This document shows positions 24,431 through 37,355 of a stretch of DNA of 64,000 bases, piece by piece. The translations under genes and the position numbers were made by a program. Source of the DNA: Lateolabrax maculatus (taxonomy: Eukaryota; Chordata; Actinopteri; Acropomatiformes; Lateolabracidae); assembly GCA_031216445.1 (NCBI GenBank), contig CM062214.1:26566501-26630500 (forward strand). The letters run 5' to 3'. The notes under the pieces are model-generated. The model was given only the letters and a program-made list of their open reading frames with translations. It had not been told where the DNA came from and did not search any database. The stretch's first letter is position 1. Each line of letters opens with the position of its first letter.

Positions 24431-27400
24431 CAACTGTTTGTCATTTCATTAGTGGACATAAAATGAGAAACGTCTTATTGTTTTTTGTACAGACCAGCTG
24501 CTAAAAACTAATTATTATATGAGAGGAAGAGAGGTCGGAAAGCTGAGACACTTAGAAACAGATGAGTTTTTCAATAAAGGGCCTCTTAAGACGAATGTAA
24601 ATGATACACTACGTCTGTATTATTACTATTTCTACTGCAGCGAGGAGTTAGTATTAGTTACTTATCAGTAAGGTTCAAAATAATAACTCAACAGCTAGGG
24701 GACTCTATGAGACAGACTGCTGCATCACTTTGAATTTATTGTTCCATTGGTAAAAAATAGCACGTTTTGCTGCGCCAGCAGTGGTGGACTGGCCATCTGA
24801 AGCAGCAGGAGTTATCCCAGGGTCTGAGGGTGTTGTATGTTCGGGCTGTAAAGCCCTCTGAGAGAAATCTGTGATCAAGAGCAAAGTTTAATTGACTTGG
24901 CTTGATTAGCACAAAGGGAGAGCGCAGCCATGCTGGATATGGACGAGAAAAGTTTATTTTAAATAAATGCAGTTTGGTAATCCTGTTATTCACTGGATAA
25001 CAAATGCCATACAGTTGTGCCTGTGGCAGGATCATGGATTCATCTGATCTCATGAGCCCGTCCTCCTTATTCTGCTGTGCTCACTTTGATATATTCTGTC
25101 TTTCTGGGTCTACAGTATGGTGCTAATAAGCAGAATGTCTGACATTGAAAAGTTAGGTTTCTCCAAAAATGTTTTTGGCTTGTAGTCTTGGTTATTTCCA
25201 TATGCACATTTTTGATGACAGAAGAAGCCAAGATCAAATAAAAAGTTGGAAAGACATGAAACATCATGCATATCTGCTCTGGATATTCAGCATTGGACAT
25301 TTAGCCTGTGTTAAATGGTTGAACTGCTGTGTATGGTCACCATTAAAACAATGATGATTTTCCAACATAGCGCCATTTTAGTTTCTGTGTGTATTTGGTC
25401 AACTTTGTGCCACCACTGTTCTTTAACAGCTAAAAGCTAAACTATCTGACGATGCATAAATCAAAACCATAGTGTCAAAGCCAGCATTTCACTTGAAAAT
25501 TAGTGCTGGAGGAGTTGCTTTTCCTTGTGCTCAATTATTCAGCTGCTTATGTCTGAGCGGCTGGGAAAGAAAGAGTTTTAGCTTTGGATCTGATAATAGC
25601 CAGTCTTTCCTCATTATTTCTCTCACTTCGTACCCTATTCTATTTTGTTTTCTTCAATTTATGCTCCCTGTGCATGTCATTTGTTCTTGAAGTAAGGAAA
25701 TATAACGTTTTGTAAAGGCCAACCTACCCATTAAGTGATGAGTAAATAAAAACTGTGCCCACAGTATAGATAACTGGATCATAGTAAACTATTTAAATCT
25801 TCTCTTTGTTGCCTCTGTGGTTTTTGTGGTTGACCTACACCCAGACATACTGCAGCGATGCCTTGCAGACACCCCTGCCTCTCCAGGCAGGAATTGTCTT
25901 CTTACAACAAGGGGTTGGAGCAATATAAATTCATAATTTAGCTTTTGGCCTGGCTGTGAAGCCGCTGCATTCAATCTTTAATTTTTAAGTTTAGTGATTT
26001 ATAAAATTCCAAAGAAACTTCAGATGTGAATTTAAACTGTATTCAAACTTTGGATGGGCAAATAAACTGCTGATTCAAAAAACTCCAACAAAAATGTATG
26101 TTAAAGGCAAACTGTGCAGTTTATCATTTCTACCAGGGGACTGAGCACTGTCCATAAATTACATCCAGCAGACAGCAGAAGAGAAACAGCCTCAATGCTC
26201 CATCAACCACTCTGCCTTCTTAGAAGGTCATGAGCAACTTCATCTTTGGCAACTGTTACACTTGTGATATATGTTGATGTGTCCATCTCTGTCCGATTGG
26301 TACACTACACATCAAGAAAGATGGGAATTAAATTAGAGATAAATGCATTAATGTATTAACGTATTGTTGTTGTTGAGGACTGCTGTACATCTGTAGGATC
26401 ATTTAAATTAGGATCAGCTTGTCTTACCTCACCGAGTTTTAGAATTTCCATCATATGTTTCCTTTATACAGAAGAATTCAGAAGATTTAAACAATCAAAA
26501 CAATTGTTTTAAACGCATTAGTCATTCACTAACATTTTCTCATGCTGAAAACAGCCACAGTCGGAACTTGAACGTGTTAAGTGGATTTGCTGATGGGAGA
26601 AAATAGTTTCAGAAGAGCTCAGCATCATTCTGAAGCACTCCGACGACAACGAAGTGGAAATGAGACGTGACTTGCACATAGTTTTATCACAATACAGACT
26701 CAGGCAAGTGGATGTATGATAAGTCCCTGTGCAATACCTTGTGTTCAGGCATCACCTCTCTCCTTTCTTTGGCCTAGCTGAGGGCAGACTACAATATTCC
26801 ACAGTGCAAGACCAGGCTGAGCAATGCTGGGCAGCAGGGAGGCTGAGTGTGACTGCTGTGAATACTGCTGTGCCAGTGTTTGTCAATGATGTATCGTGTG
26901 TAGAATGAGGCAGCGGCTCGGGGGTAGATTACTTTCCTAAACAAGGCAACGGTCTTAAAGGGTGAGTTACTGCCCTGGCTATTGGTTTCTCTTCCCAGGC
27001 CCCTTGACAGCAGTAGCATCTTAATACTGGCTTCTGACCAAGGCAGCAGATCCCCTGCCAAGTGGCAGCCGCCTGGCTGGTCTGTCCTACTACAGCAGAG
27101 AGGCGAGACGTAGAATACTGACAGACACAGAGCTGCCAGAGAGGAATCTCAATCTAATGTGAATTCCACAACAGATTTTTTTCTATATTTCAGGCTTTAG
27201 GAGAACATAGAGAAAACACCTTTTTCTGTAGTGGGGATATTCAAGCTACCTAGAGGCTGGTGACAGTCTGAACATTTAGACGTGTCATTCCTGTTGGAAA
27301 CCAACACACGTTCTGGAAACTACAACTTTTCACTAGTAAGGTGTTCCTATGAGACGGAGACAGAGCTAACTCCACTGAAACATCTACAAATCCACCAAAC

Positions 27401-29995
27401 CCACCGTGACAGATAATCTATTCTGTTGTGAAAGAATAGGCCACCTGATGGGAATTTGAGTTGCCAATTCCTCTGACTTTCCTCAATTATCCTCCTTACT
27501 TTCTTGAAAAAGATTACTGTCCACGAATCTACACTCTTCTTTTTAAGATAAAATAAAATGTATGTGAACCCTGAATTAAACCCAAACATATCCAAGAGAA
27601 ACCTAGTATCAGAAAATGTTGTCTTACATCAGTGTAGACATGGCCAGGAGCCATTAGGGAGCATTAGCACTCCAAAACAAGCTGACAAACACACAGCCCT
27701 GACATATCCTCTTTTTATTTGTTTAGTTGTCAGGGCAGGCATTGCCTACTTACACATCCGGCATCAACACTGTCACCAAAAAATGTAAAAGGTTTTGCCT
27801 AAAACATTTATGAGGAAATAATTACATGGTAATGTTCTCTGGCATTGATTTTTTTTTTTTCACTCCGCAGGGACATACATTTTAATGCTACCATTACGGC
27901 CCTTTCAAAGGGCTGTTGCAAATGAGTAGTACATAGACGTAGTCTTTAAGATAATCAACTCAGTGGAGCTGTGTTTGTGGCCATCTGATAAGTGCAACTC
28001 CAAACGTCACTCTCCTTTAAGCTCTGTTTTGGTCTAGATGTTAATATTATTTCACTTATTTAGTTGTTAACTTTGTATGTCTGCTGGGAAAGTAGCCTAC
28101 AGGGTTGATGAGAGTGGTGAGGCTTAATTATACAGTGAATGTGCTGTGAAGCCAATGAGTTAAAGGAGGCTAAGAGCTCGCTTCACTTATGAGATGTTAC
28201 TGTTACACTGTACTACAAACAAAGGACCAGTCAAATTAAATTCTTATAAAAACTGGTAGGAATCTGATTTTCCTCACTTGATAAATGCAGAAACAAATGT
28301 CATCACAAAGTACATGCTGTACCACAACAATGCACATTCCTCTTTTCCATAACTAGTATATGCTTGGAGCTGGTTTTGTAAGGCACATGTTTATTAAACA
28401 ATGTTCTATTTCTTACTCTCGGTTTTTCTCATACTCCTAAATTCCTTGCTTGGCAGACTCACCTCACCCTAATATAAATTTCCTGTATTTATTTGTTTAT
28501 TTTGGCATGAAATAATTGGTTCCCATTGCCAAACCTACTCTCCTCTCTTAGACCAGGCATCCATGTGACAGTCTATTCTCCCATAGGCTTGCACGTGGCC
28601 ATGATAAATTAGCTCAATGCCGTGCAAATATTAATCACATTGTCACCAGAGCTGAGCAGGGAAGCAGTTTAGTACTGCAGCCGCCACACAGCCTCATTTA
28701 TCAAACCCCGGAGCTCTCCTCCTATGCTAACCCTCCTGCTTGCTGTCTCCAAAACACAAGCTGTTCCCACCCAGTTTTCCATTGCCAGAACTGCCTTCAA
28801 CCGTTTCTTGAGTGGCACGGTTTGCTTAGGTGTAATACTGCAGCCTCTCATCCAAATCTACAAACACTGGGATTCTGTGGTTTGAAATCAATCTGTACTG
28901 GAAGGGTTATCTCCAAAGTGAGATTTTATCATCCATACATCTGTAGTGAGTGGAATTTCATCAAAAGCTGATGAGGGGTTTCAAGTATTTTTGCCAATAT
29001 TGCAGAAAAAAATACATTTAAAAGTAGGTGAAGGGACAGTAAACGCAAGATAGAAATTGTTTTTAGGTTGTTTGAACATTAACAGACAGTTCTGACAAAC
29101 AATGTCTCCAACATTCAGTGAATTCTGCAGTTCAAACACTTTTGTGTCATTGCACTTGCATTTTGACTTCTCTAAATGAAAACCGGGTAAGAAATTGAGA
29201 ATTTTGTCACAAAGAGGCCGATTAAGTATTCCTCACCTGTCCTTGGTGCCAGTGGGTCATACAACTATGCAGTAGTTCTTTTTGTTATATATGCCCCCAG
29301 CTCACCCCGCTGTGCCTGTGAAAGGTAATGCCAACTTGTAAAATATGCTCAAAGATATTCACAAAGTCACCACTCACAAATGTTGAGTGCAGGAGTGCGA
29401 GTGTGGCAGGATGATTCTCACCCAGAGCCGTCGGCTGAAGATGTGCAAATGGAGTTGTTTACGCACGAATGCAGTACGGATATTTAAATGTAGACCATGG
29501 CAAATTACACTGCACCTCAAGCCTCAACCTTAATAAGTGCCTTTCTGAGTCGGATGCATGGAGGGCGAGCTATAGAAACATCCTGCAAGTATAGCCTTGC
29601 CTCCTTGTGTGGGAACCTCCTGGAGGGCAGGAAAGTAGTGGCCCAGCATGGTTCCATCGCTCGCTTGAGGGACGTTTAAACTTATATTAAATAAATGTAA
29701 AGGGAAGTCTTGTCTACGTGTCAGTCATACAGTCACTGGGGCGAACATCACACTTGCTCTTGATGGTCAGTAAATACCACTTAACTGCACGCTGGCTGCT
29801 TGTTAAACTTTAACGTTTCATTTTTTCTTTTTCTACACATGTTAAATACATAAGATTTAACATGTGTATGAGGAGGCTTTGAAGTTGTTTGAAAAGCACC
29901 AATAGAGCTGGGCCGAGTGAAAAATGTAATGTATGTAATGTGTAAATTATTAATTTTTTCAAGAAACTTGCCCAACACTGGCAGGGTCTCATAGA
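24431..29995. other. Unique-looking non-coding DNA
   Basis: 5.5 kb with no supportable gene or repeat. GC-mixed islands at 26780-27120 and 28560-28860 contain no splice-bounded frame. A T12 tract ends near 27860. The longest open frame is 105 codons (24736-25053, minus) and has no domain. Confidence 0.45.
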
Positions 29996-30600
29996 GTGTG
30001 TTTACATACATGAGTATCTCGGTTATAATCATTTTTTTGAAGTATCCTGTTATTGTGTTTGGGCATCTAAACATCATATCTCCATTTCAGAAACCTGGAT
30101 AAGTCCTTACCCAGGTTTTGAGAAATCTGAACATGCTAGATGGAGTACGAATGAAACCTGAACACTGTTGCATGTATACATCTTATCCAGGTTTCTGTCT
30201 CACTTACGGAGCGATGAAGAAACAGAGTTTTGTCTTTCGGTAATGAAAGAGTTGAATTATATTCAACTCTTTCATTACCGAAGATGATGATGAAAAGCAT
30301 GGAAATGTTGACTTATTCAAGTCTGTAGTATACAGGTTACAGGACGCCGGTCACCGAGTAGATATTGACTTAGGACTGTACAGGTGTTAGTTGACTAATA
30401 GTGATGTTCGCCTTGCGGTGTCAGACACTGTTAGTACAGCACAGGTGTCCCAACACGTACAGCGAAGAAGCAAATCAGGAACCAGGATACTAGTATTTAT
30501 TGTGTAGAGGGACATGAATAACCAGATTTCTCTGTGTGCCATATCCCGAATATGATCAAAACTGGGATAAGCCTCATGACTGGGATAATCACGTCCATGT

Positions 30601-30608
<8 letters not shown>
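29996..30608. mobile_element. MITE-like element with nested inverted repeats
   Basis: The ends are exact 12-bp inverted repeats: GTGTGTTTACAT at 29996-30007 and its reverse complement at 30597-30608. Inside, CAGAAACCTGGATAAG (30088-30103) is inverted exactly at 30182-30197, and a shorter imperfect copy pair lies at 30091-30118. A perfect 22-bp stem with a 3-nt loop lies at 30236-30282. The CTGGATAAG/CTGGGATAAG word recurs near the right end (about 30562 and 30580). There is no transposase frame. The right end is continuous with an AC microsatellite, so the true terminus and any target duplication are obscured. The superfamily is not assigned. Confidence 0.6.
30236..30282. repeat. Perfect 22-bp palindrome with 3-nt loop
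   Basis: The left arm (30236-30257) begins TTCGGTAATGAAAG. The right arm (30261-30282) is its exact reverse complement, and the loop is TAT. It lies at the middle of the MITE-like element. Confidence 0.95.

Positions 30609-30649
<41 letters not shown>
30603..30649 (+). repeat. (AC)23 microsatellite abutting the MITE end
   Basis: Uninterrupted AC dinucleotides that overlap the last bases of the MITE terminal repeat (TAAACACAC), suggesting the tract grew from it. Confidence 0.95.
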
Positions 30650-30653
<4 letters not shown>

Positions 30654-33600
30654 GCAATAAAGTAACTGAGTCTAAAACCAAACAGGTGGATGGTGCCCTG
30701 ATAAATACACTCCACTACAGCCGCCAAGAACATAAAGTTGAATTAACACTTCTGTAGTTTCAACAAAAACAGAACATTATACTTTAGCCTTCATGAAAGT
30801 AGAATTTATTGCAGGGTCAATGTATAGAAACTGGCATAGACCAACACAATATGACTGCACTTTAAAATGAACAGCATCTACCAAGCAGATACTGCTAATG
30901 TACAGGCTTACTCCCTACATTTTGAACACTATCTTTTTCTCCCTCTCTCCTCGTCTATGCCTTTTTGTAATTATTTTGGCTAGATTCTGGACACAATGTT
31001 TTGGCAGTGCGTGAAACATGCCTTTGGCTGTTTACTTAGCTGGCAAAGGATTTTGGATTCACCACCCACAATGTGTGGTGGATTAAAACCCCTGTTTTCC
31101 ATTTAGGTTTTGACCCCCTTTGACCTTGGGGGTCATAGTAATCTCTGGGAACACTGTTTATTGCACAGTTTGGTTGTTGTTGTCGGACAATACCGCAGCA
31201 GGAGATTTAAAGGGTTTCAGTGAGAGGCTAAATAAATACAGGACAATTACAGTCAAGGCTGTAGTTCTTCCCAATATGCAATGATGTTCTGTACCGTGGT
31301 GTAGGGAATCAACCTTGTACAAAGGCACATTCGGTGGTAATCTTCACAATACATTCTAGGCCAAGAATCCAACCTATAGCTTCGTGCCCCCTGGGCTGCC
31401 ACTGAATTCCTCCTAATTTTGTTTCATTGTAGGAAATCACTGTTCTAGAACAGGGACTTATTCAGTGGCACCGCGGGGAATGCTTTACCCATTAGTGGGC
31501 AGCGCAGTGACCTTCAGACAGTCCATCCATTACCCTTTTGTTTCTTGGAGTCTTTCCTTAGGAGTGGGACGAGGTGCCAAAATGAACGGCGCTTGCCAGT
31601 TCAAGTTAATGCTCTGGACGGATGAAGAAATCGAGACTAATAATAATATATGCATGATACAGCAAGCCAATAAACTACAGAGGGATGTAAGCGCTGTGTG
31701 TGTTATTGTTAATTAAATATAAGCTCTGAATCAATTAGTTTTGCATCAGATGGGAAACACACCTTCATCTTTTAAAACATAGTTAAAACATGTACAATGA
31801 CATTAATGGTCATTTGCTTGCAGAGTTTGTTACAACCTGGCAATTTATAAACCGTGTTACAGTGATTGCCCAGTAATTGTATTGTAGAATATGTTATATG
31901 TAGAATTTCGTACGTAGTTTACGTTCAACAGCTTGATATGACCTTTTGTTCATGTATCCCTTTTGTAAATATGTACTGTGAAACTCTACGTTTATATGAG
32001 AACAACGTTTTATACCTTCATTGCAGTTAAGTATGACTGTAATTCAGTCATCTACTGTACTTTCTGTCTACTGTTCTTTTCTCAAAGCTTTGGAAGCAGA
32101 GTTTCATGCACATTTTTAATGAAGTGAAGTCACAGCGAGCTCAGGGAGTTACATGACTGGAGCACCTTTATGACATTTTAGCTCTGTGCTGTGACACAAA
32201 CAGGGCAATGAGGGTAAAATGTAGAAGGTTGGGTAAAAAGAGACTGCTATATTACATTAAAAGGTAGGAGAATGACACATTTTATATATATATGATCGCC
32301 CAGTTTTCACCTCTATATAATTAGAAAACGTTTCTTAAAAGCGGAAAATAACTCTCTCTGTAATGGTAAGAAGGAGCCAAATGAGACACCTCACTGCATA
32401 CAAAGATCCCAGAGTATTAAAAATAAACATGTGGCATTAGGGTTGTGTTTTTATTTAGCTATTGCACTATAATTTCCTTTTGAAAAAATGGCCTTAAACC
32501 TTTACAGACATTTTTCAGGTAGTTCCATTGAGATCACTCTCTTTTTTTCAAGAGATACCTGTGTACAAGGATAAAGATGCACAGTTTAAGCACACACATA
32601 TTCAAACACACAAGTTAGACATATTTTTCATGTTTTATTAATATATTATTGTTAATAACTTAATAACTTAACTTTTACATATTGGTTTGGTGATTATTTT
32701 TTTCTTTCTTGCATTAACAAGACTTACAAGAGAGACCTGATAAGAAAAAAATGTGTCTGCGGATCCCCATAACTGATTAAATTTCCAGCATAAATCTTCC
32801 TTTTGCTTAATTTCACTAAAGGCAGGTTTTAGATAACTCATTATACATCAGTATGACTTGTAAATCAATCAGTCAATTGTAAATCAATGTTGCAAGGTGT
32901 AAGATTGACTAAATCTTTGATTATTTTCACATCATGTGTAACTTCAATTAATGGCTTTACTGTTACACAACACATTCTGAAGGGGGACTCAATCTGAATC
33001 CTGTATTTTGGTAATAACCTTGCAAACATGTGGGACTGACACTCACACACACACACACAAAAAAAAAGAAAAGATTTACTGTATATTTGAGGTTCTCTAA
33101 AGTCAGTTTTTTTAAACTAAAGATCACATAGATGATTTTTCTTTGACAGACTTGACATAAAAAAATCAATATACAGTATATGCTGCCATAATGAAAGAAA
33201 GCTGGAGGTTAAAAAAGAAAAAAGTTCAGATCTTTCTGCCCAGGAAACCGACTAATCTGGTCAATCCAGTGAAAGCTATAATTCTGTATTGATTTCACCT
33301 CTTAAATGTACTTCAGAAAATATATTTAAGATTGACCTGCTATGGACTGTGATGGTGCTGTAAATTAATATGTGATTGATTTTTATTTACAGGTCATCCT
33401 TAGGAGGTACAAAAATGGGCTTGAATGAAAGAAAAAAGCTGATCTACTGTCAGAAGATCCACGATCCCCCCCCATCCCCAGATAGGTTTTAACCTGCAGC
33501 AAAAGTAAATCACGAGCGCCAAAATGATAAGAATTGAGAATAAAAATAGCAATTCAAATCCTCTCCGAATGGGTTTAATAGCATCTTATCAAACAACTGT

Positions 33601-33754
33601 TGAACAAGCAGAACATAAACATAAAGTCGTTTTTATTTCTGGTGAAAATCTTAACAACGCTGAGTTACAGCCACAGCGTAGTTTTTGCGTTATGCACCCG
33701 TCGCCTGAACCAAACAGACTATTTCTAGTAGGTGAGAACGCGTCTGACACGGAC
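30650..33754. other. Unique-looking non-coding DNA
   Basis: AT-rich. Includes a short (CA)8 tract at 33044-33059 followed by an A-run, and a TATATATA patch near 32283. No gene-like frame. Confidence 0.5.
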
Positions 33755-34060
33755 AATCTCCTGTTGTGTGCTACACGTGTGAAAGGGCAAGTTCATATGT
33801 GAAAACAGCTAGAGACAGCGAGCGCAGCTATGACAGCCTTCGAATCCGATCACCTGTGTACTGGCCATCTGGCAAACCGGCACAAATCCTGGTGGGCCAC
33901 CGCATCGGTGGGCCAGTGGACCATCAAGAGATCCATAAAGGTTTTACCGGGCATCCTGCCCTGTCTGCCTCTTTACCGACCCTCTCAGGCAATCAGGTGC
34001 GCATGACGGCGTGCTGCGCTCACTGGCCAATCACATCACACACCATTTTTGGGAGTTGGT
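33755..34060. repeat. GC-rich island, possible interspersed repeat
   Basis: Abrupt GC and CpG rise between AT-rich flanks. 'GGTGGGCCA' occurs twice 17 bases apart (33890, 33907), after 'CTGGCAAACCGGCAC'. Runs of 'gtgggcc' and 'ccgg' are typical of a fish repeat I remember. A 103-codon open frame (33766-34077) has no recognised domain. No ends were found. Confidence 0.35.
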
Positions 34061-35128
34061 TCTTAAAAATGTATTGAAAATGAAAAATTATAATTCTCTA
34101 TTTGGATACATTTCAGTATATTTATATATTCAGTATGTATTATATATAGAGAGAGAGAGCAGGCATAATTGCAGCCTACCTTCAAGAGATCAGGAGAGAG
34201 GAAGATAAGGGAGAAAGGTGAATGTTTATTAGTTAGAATAGCCAACCTTTGGCTGTATTCCTGATTAAAGTCAATGAAAGATAAGTTCTTCAGTGACAGG
34301 CCTACAGGCCTATCTTTGTTCTCTCTCCTAACACTGAAGACAGCCCATGAAAATGAAACGGAAATACATGACCTAACATTGTATTATTTCAAACGGTCAG
34401 AAATAACAGGAAAATGCACAGATTTGTGTTGAATAAGGTAACGTGGACTCACTGCCTGCACAGCACGGGCCAATAATGCCTCATACAGTCATCTGGCTAA
34501 GCAAGTAGCATCATTTACATCATTGGACTTTAATTCTTCTGAAATATATATAAAAAAATATGGCACTACTACTGAGAAGATTCACAGGGCTACTATTCAA
34601 CACTCCTGGCTTTCCAGACAGTTTCTAACAGTTATTAACATACTGCTTTTCTTCATTTTTATTTGTAATAAGTTCAGTAATGTTACATTACAGTACATTA
34701 ACCCCTTACAGTGTTTCCTAAATTAAGATTTTTTGTAATGACAGTATGTTTCTGTCTACTTGCTTGTTAAGGAAGTTTTATAATGTTGTGTGCAGTGTGT
34801 TGCTTCCTTCCCTCTCTGTGCGAAACCAATTTGAATATCTTGCCGTGAATAATATAATGATAGTGGGAAACAGTCTACAAAAAATACAGCCCCTCTGCCC
34901 TTCTGCATTAGATAACCTCTTAAATCTGTTTCTGTACAGTTATGCATAATTCAAGTAACTTTTAAAGTTTAGATGTTACCAGCTACTCAATTTACATTTT
35001 GCTTTACCTGGACATTTCACATGGATAAAAAGAAAAACGAGGAAAAATACAGTACAGATTTTTCCGCAGAATGTTGCCTCTCAGACAAATCACATTCTCA
35101 ACCTGTGTACACAACTTGCATCTGTCTT
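34061..35128. other. Non-coding stretch
   Basis: AT-rich. TATATATAGAGAGAGAGA at about 34141-34158 is a short microsatellite-like patch. Nothing else recognised. Confidence 0.5.
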
Positions 35129-35705
35129 TACATTACATGACATTACATTAATGTAGCTGATGCTTTTATCCAGAACGACTTACAATAAGTGTGATCATGC
35201 AAGTACACACAATTCATCACATGCAAGTACATGAAATTCATCAAATAAGCTGAAAGGCGTGATGTGGTGGATGGGATGACCATGTCCTGGATGTAGGATG
35301 GGCCTGAGCTATTCGCAGCACAGCAGGCAAGCACCAGTGGCTTGAATCGATTCGAGCAGCCACTGGGTAGCCAGCGCAGGATGCGGGGGAGCGGTGTAGT
35401 GTGGGAGAACCCGGGTAGATTGAAGAGCAGCTGCTGCGTTCTGGATGAGCTGCAGAGGTCGGATGGCGCAAGCAGGCGGATCCAGCCAGAAGCGAGTTAC
35501 AGTAGTGTGGGCACGAGACGACAAGAGCCTGGACCAGAATCTGCGTCGCCTTGTGGGTGAAGGGACGGACGCATCGTCCTGATGTCGTGGAGCGTGAGCC
35601 TGCACGAGCGAGTCGCACTACAGAGTTCTCAGTGTTGATGGAGAGGTCATGGATGGGAGATGCCTTCCCTGAAAGGCACTGGGATATGATCCAAACTCTG
35701 GTCAT
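35129..35705 (-). pseudogene. 5'-truncated, broken LINE reverse transcriptase with 3' tail (CR1/L2/Rex1-like)
   Basis: Read on the minus strand, the segment encodes the region C-terminal to the catalytic core of a non-LTR retrotransposon reverse transcriptase. One frame (35241-35705) contains QALVVSCPHYCNSLLAG. An adjacent frame (35309-35605) continues the same protein with RPLQLIQNAAAALQS, so at least one frameshift breaks it; later residues resemble the family's 'LPVAARI' stretch. The 3' end carries the classic fish LINE tail, ACTTATTGTAAGTCG then TTCTGGATAAAAGCATCAGC, followed by an ATGTA-type terminal repeat (35129-35157). The catalytic core and endonuclease are absent through 5' truncation, so it cannot move on its own. 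Higher GC and CpG content than the surroundings agree with an insertion. The exact right edge and the clade are uncertain. Confidence 0.85.
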
Positions 35706-37154
35706 AAACCCTTACATTATCCACAATATAAATCAATAACAGTGGGTGACGTGGGGTGACGTGACAATGCTGACGATTCAAATGTAGGACTTCAGGTGAA
35801 AACAAATGTCTTGAAAACCAATGCTATGTGATGCATTTCTCTATAAGGTCCTAGGTCAATGATGGTATTATAACAAAATAGAAGAACAAAAAAAGATAAA
35901 TGCGATCCACCACAAACAGTGTCTAAAGACGATTACAGGTATTAAATCAAATTAGCCTGAAGATAAATGACTTAATCTCCATACATTTGCTTTGTCAGTA
36001 TGTTTTGTTTTTGCACCACTCACAGAGAAGGGAATTGCTTACTCGTATAGACCAACTTGTGCTGATTAATCGCTGTTCTCATCGCAGCGTGGGGAATCTC
36101 GATAGGTTTCAATTCGCAGCAGGTAGGAATATACACAAAGACCTACACAATAAACAAACATGACAGGCTGCAGCTTCCCGCATCTGCCTGTCCTCTGCAT
36201 GTCTGTGTGGCGAGCTTCATTAATTGGTTTGGAGATGGAGAGATAGATGGCTTAGATTAGGCTCCGTCTCACCACTTCACCTCTCCCTTGTGTTTCACCC
36301 TCGCTCCCCCACCTCCATTACAGAACTTTCCGCACGCAAATTGAGTCAGGCCCTCTTAATTAGATTGTTTCTCACTGCATTTCTAATATGTAACTAATTA
36401 GAGGGAGACAAAAAGAAAGGGGAGATTGCCCAGCTTTGCACCAGGGGTGAGTCAGAGGATTTATTAAAGAGACAGTCAATGGGTCGGTCAGCAGTTACTG
36501 GATTCAGATTTACAGCGGAGAGGAAAGCTGTCTGCCAGGCTCAGCTTTAGCCTTTGTAAAAACAATATTCCACATGGCATTACCATTTAGAAACACTGCA
36601 GAAGAATAGTTATGCTTTGCCAAATAGCCAGAAATCTATTGAGAGAGAGAGAGGACTAATCCAAGCCTGAATTCACTCACAAACCTTAACTCTTGTACAT
36701 ATGTGTCTTTCTTTCTGTGGGAGCTTTCACTTGACTGTGGGCGCTGTGTTTGACCAAAGTATTGACTTATAAGACACAGTTGTAGTTTTAACTTAAAGCA
36801 GAGCGAGGCACATGTTTGGGCGCATTATGATTCAAGGACTGTAAGAATTGTGAATTGTACTGCGGTATGGCCCAACAGACATCTCAAATTCTGAAAAATA
36901 AAACACCTCTCAGATATGATCTTGCCATTTCCAAACCTGGCGGCTCAAAACCAAATGACAGTTGGAGAGGAAACCTGCACTTTCTACCCCGGAAAAAGTT
37001 ATATTAACTATTTGTCGTAGTTCAGCGAAGGAGAGTTAATGCTTTACACTTTTTAAGAACAGAATAGTTAAATATTAAACAGAATAAATAAATTGTTTAA
37101 TAATAATTCAACGTAGAATACTTGTAGAATATTTAACTTACTGGAACACACTAC
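35706..37154. other. Non-coding DNA with a candidate conserved element (36120-36420)
   Basis: 36120-36420 has a mixed-complexity look with several TTAATT, CTAATTA and TAATTAGA homeodomain-type words beside a CT-rich GC block, the composition often seen in vertebrate conserved non-coding elements. No conservation data are available here. A 10-bp imperfect tandem (GTGGGTGACGTGGGGTGACG) occurs near 35742. Confidence 0.35.
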
Positions 37155-37355
37155 AGAATTATTTCCTGCGTTTATACATGAATATGTATCTAAATAAGTG
37201 TATATTTTGTTTATACTTTCATTTTTATTTGATCCTGTTTATTTTAAATGTAATCATCCGTATATATGATCTTTGTTTATGTAGCATGAAGGGGCGACAA
37301 CTTTCTTTGGGTTTTGCAACCCTGTGTTGTAAAATGACAAATAAATGAACCTTGA
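37155..37355 (-). repeat. Dispersed repeat, copy 2 (inverted relative to 17234-17435)
   Basis: Full-length reverse-complement match to copy 1, about 20 kb away, with the shared phrases listed there. The end TGAACCTTGAACCTTGA at 37346-37362 includes a short duplicated 'AACCTTGA'. Confidence 0.8.

Noticed and set aside
30236..30282. Perfect hairpin as a microRNA precursor
   Set aside because: A fully perfect 22-bp stem with a 3-nt loop lies at the centre of a MITE-like element and is too short and too perfect for a usual pre-miRNA; no known mature sequence recognised.
30387..30757. Frames with Cys-Val and Thr-His repeats on both strands
   Set aside because: Translations of the AC microsatellite at 30603-30649.
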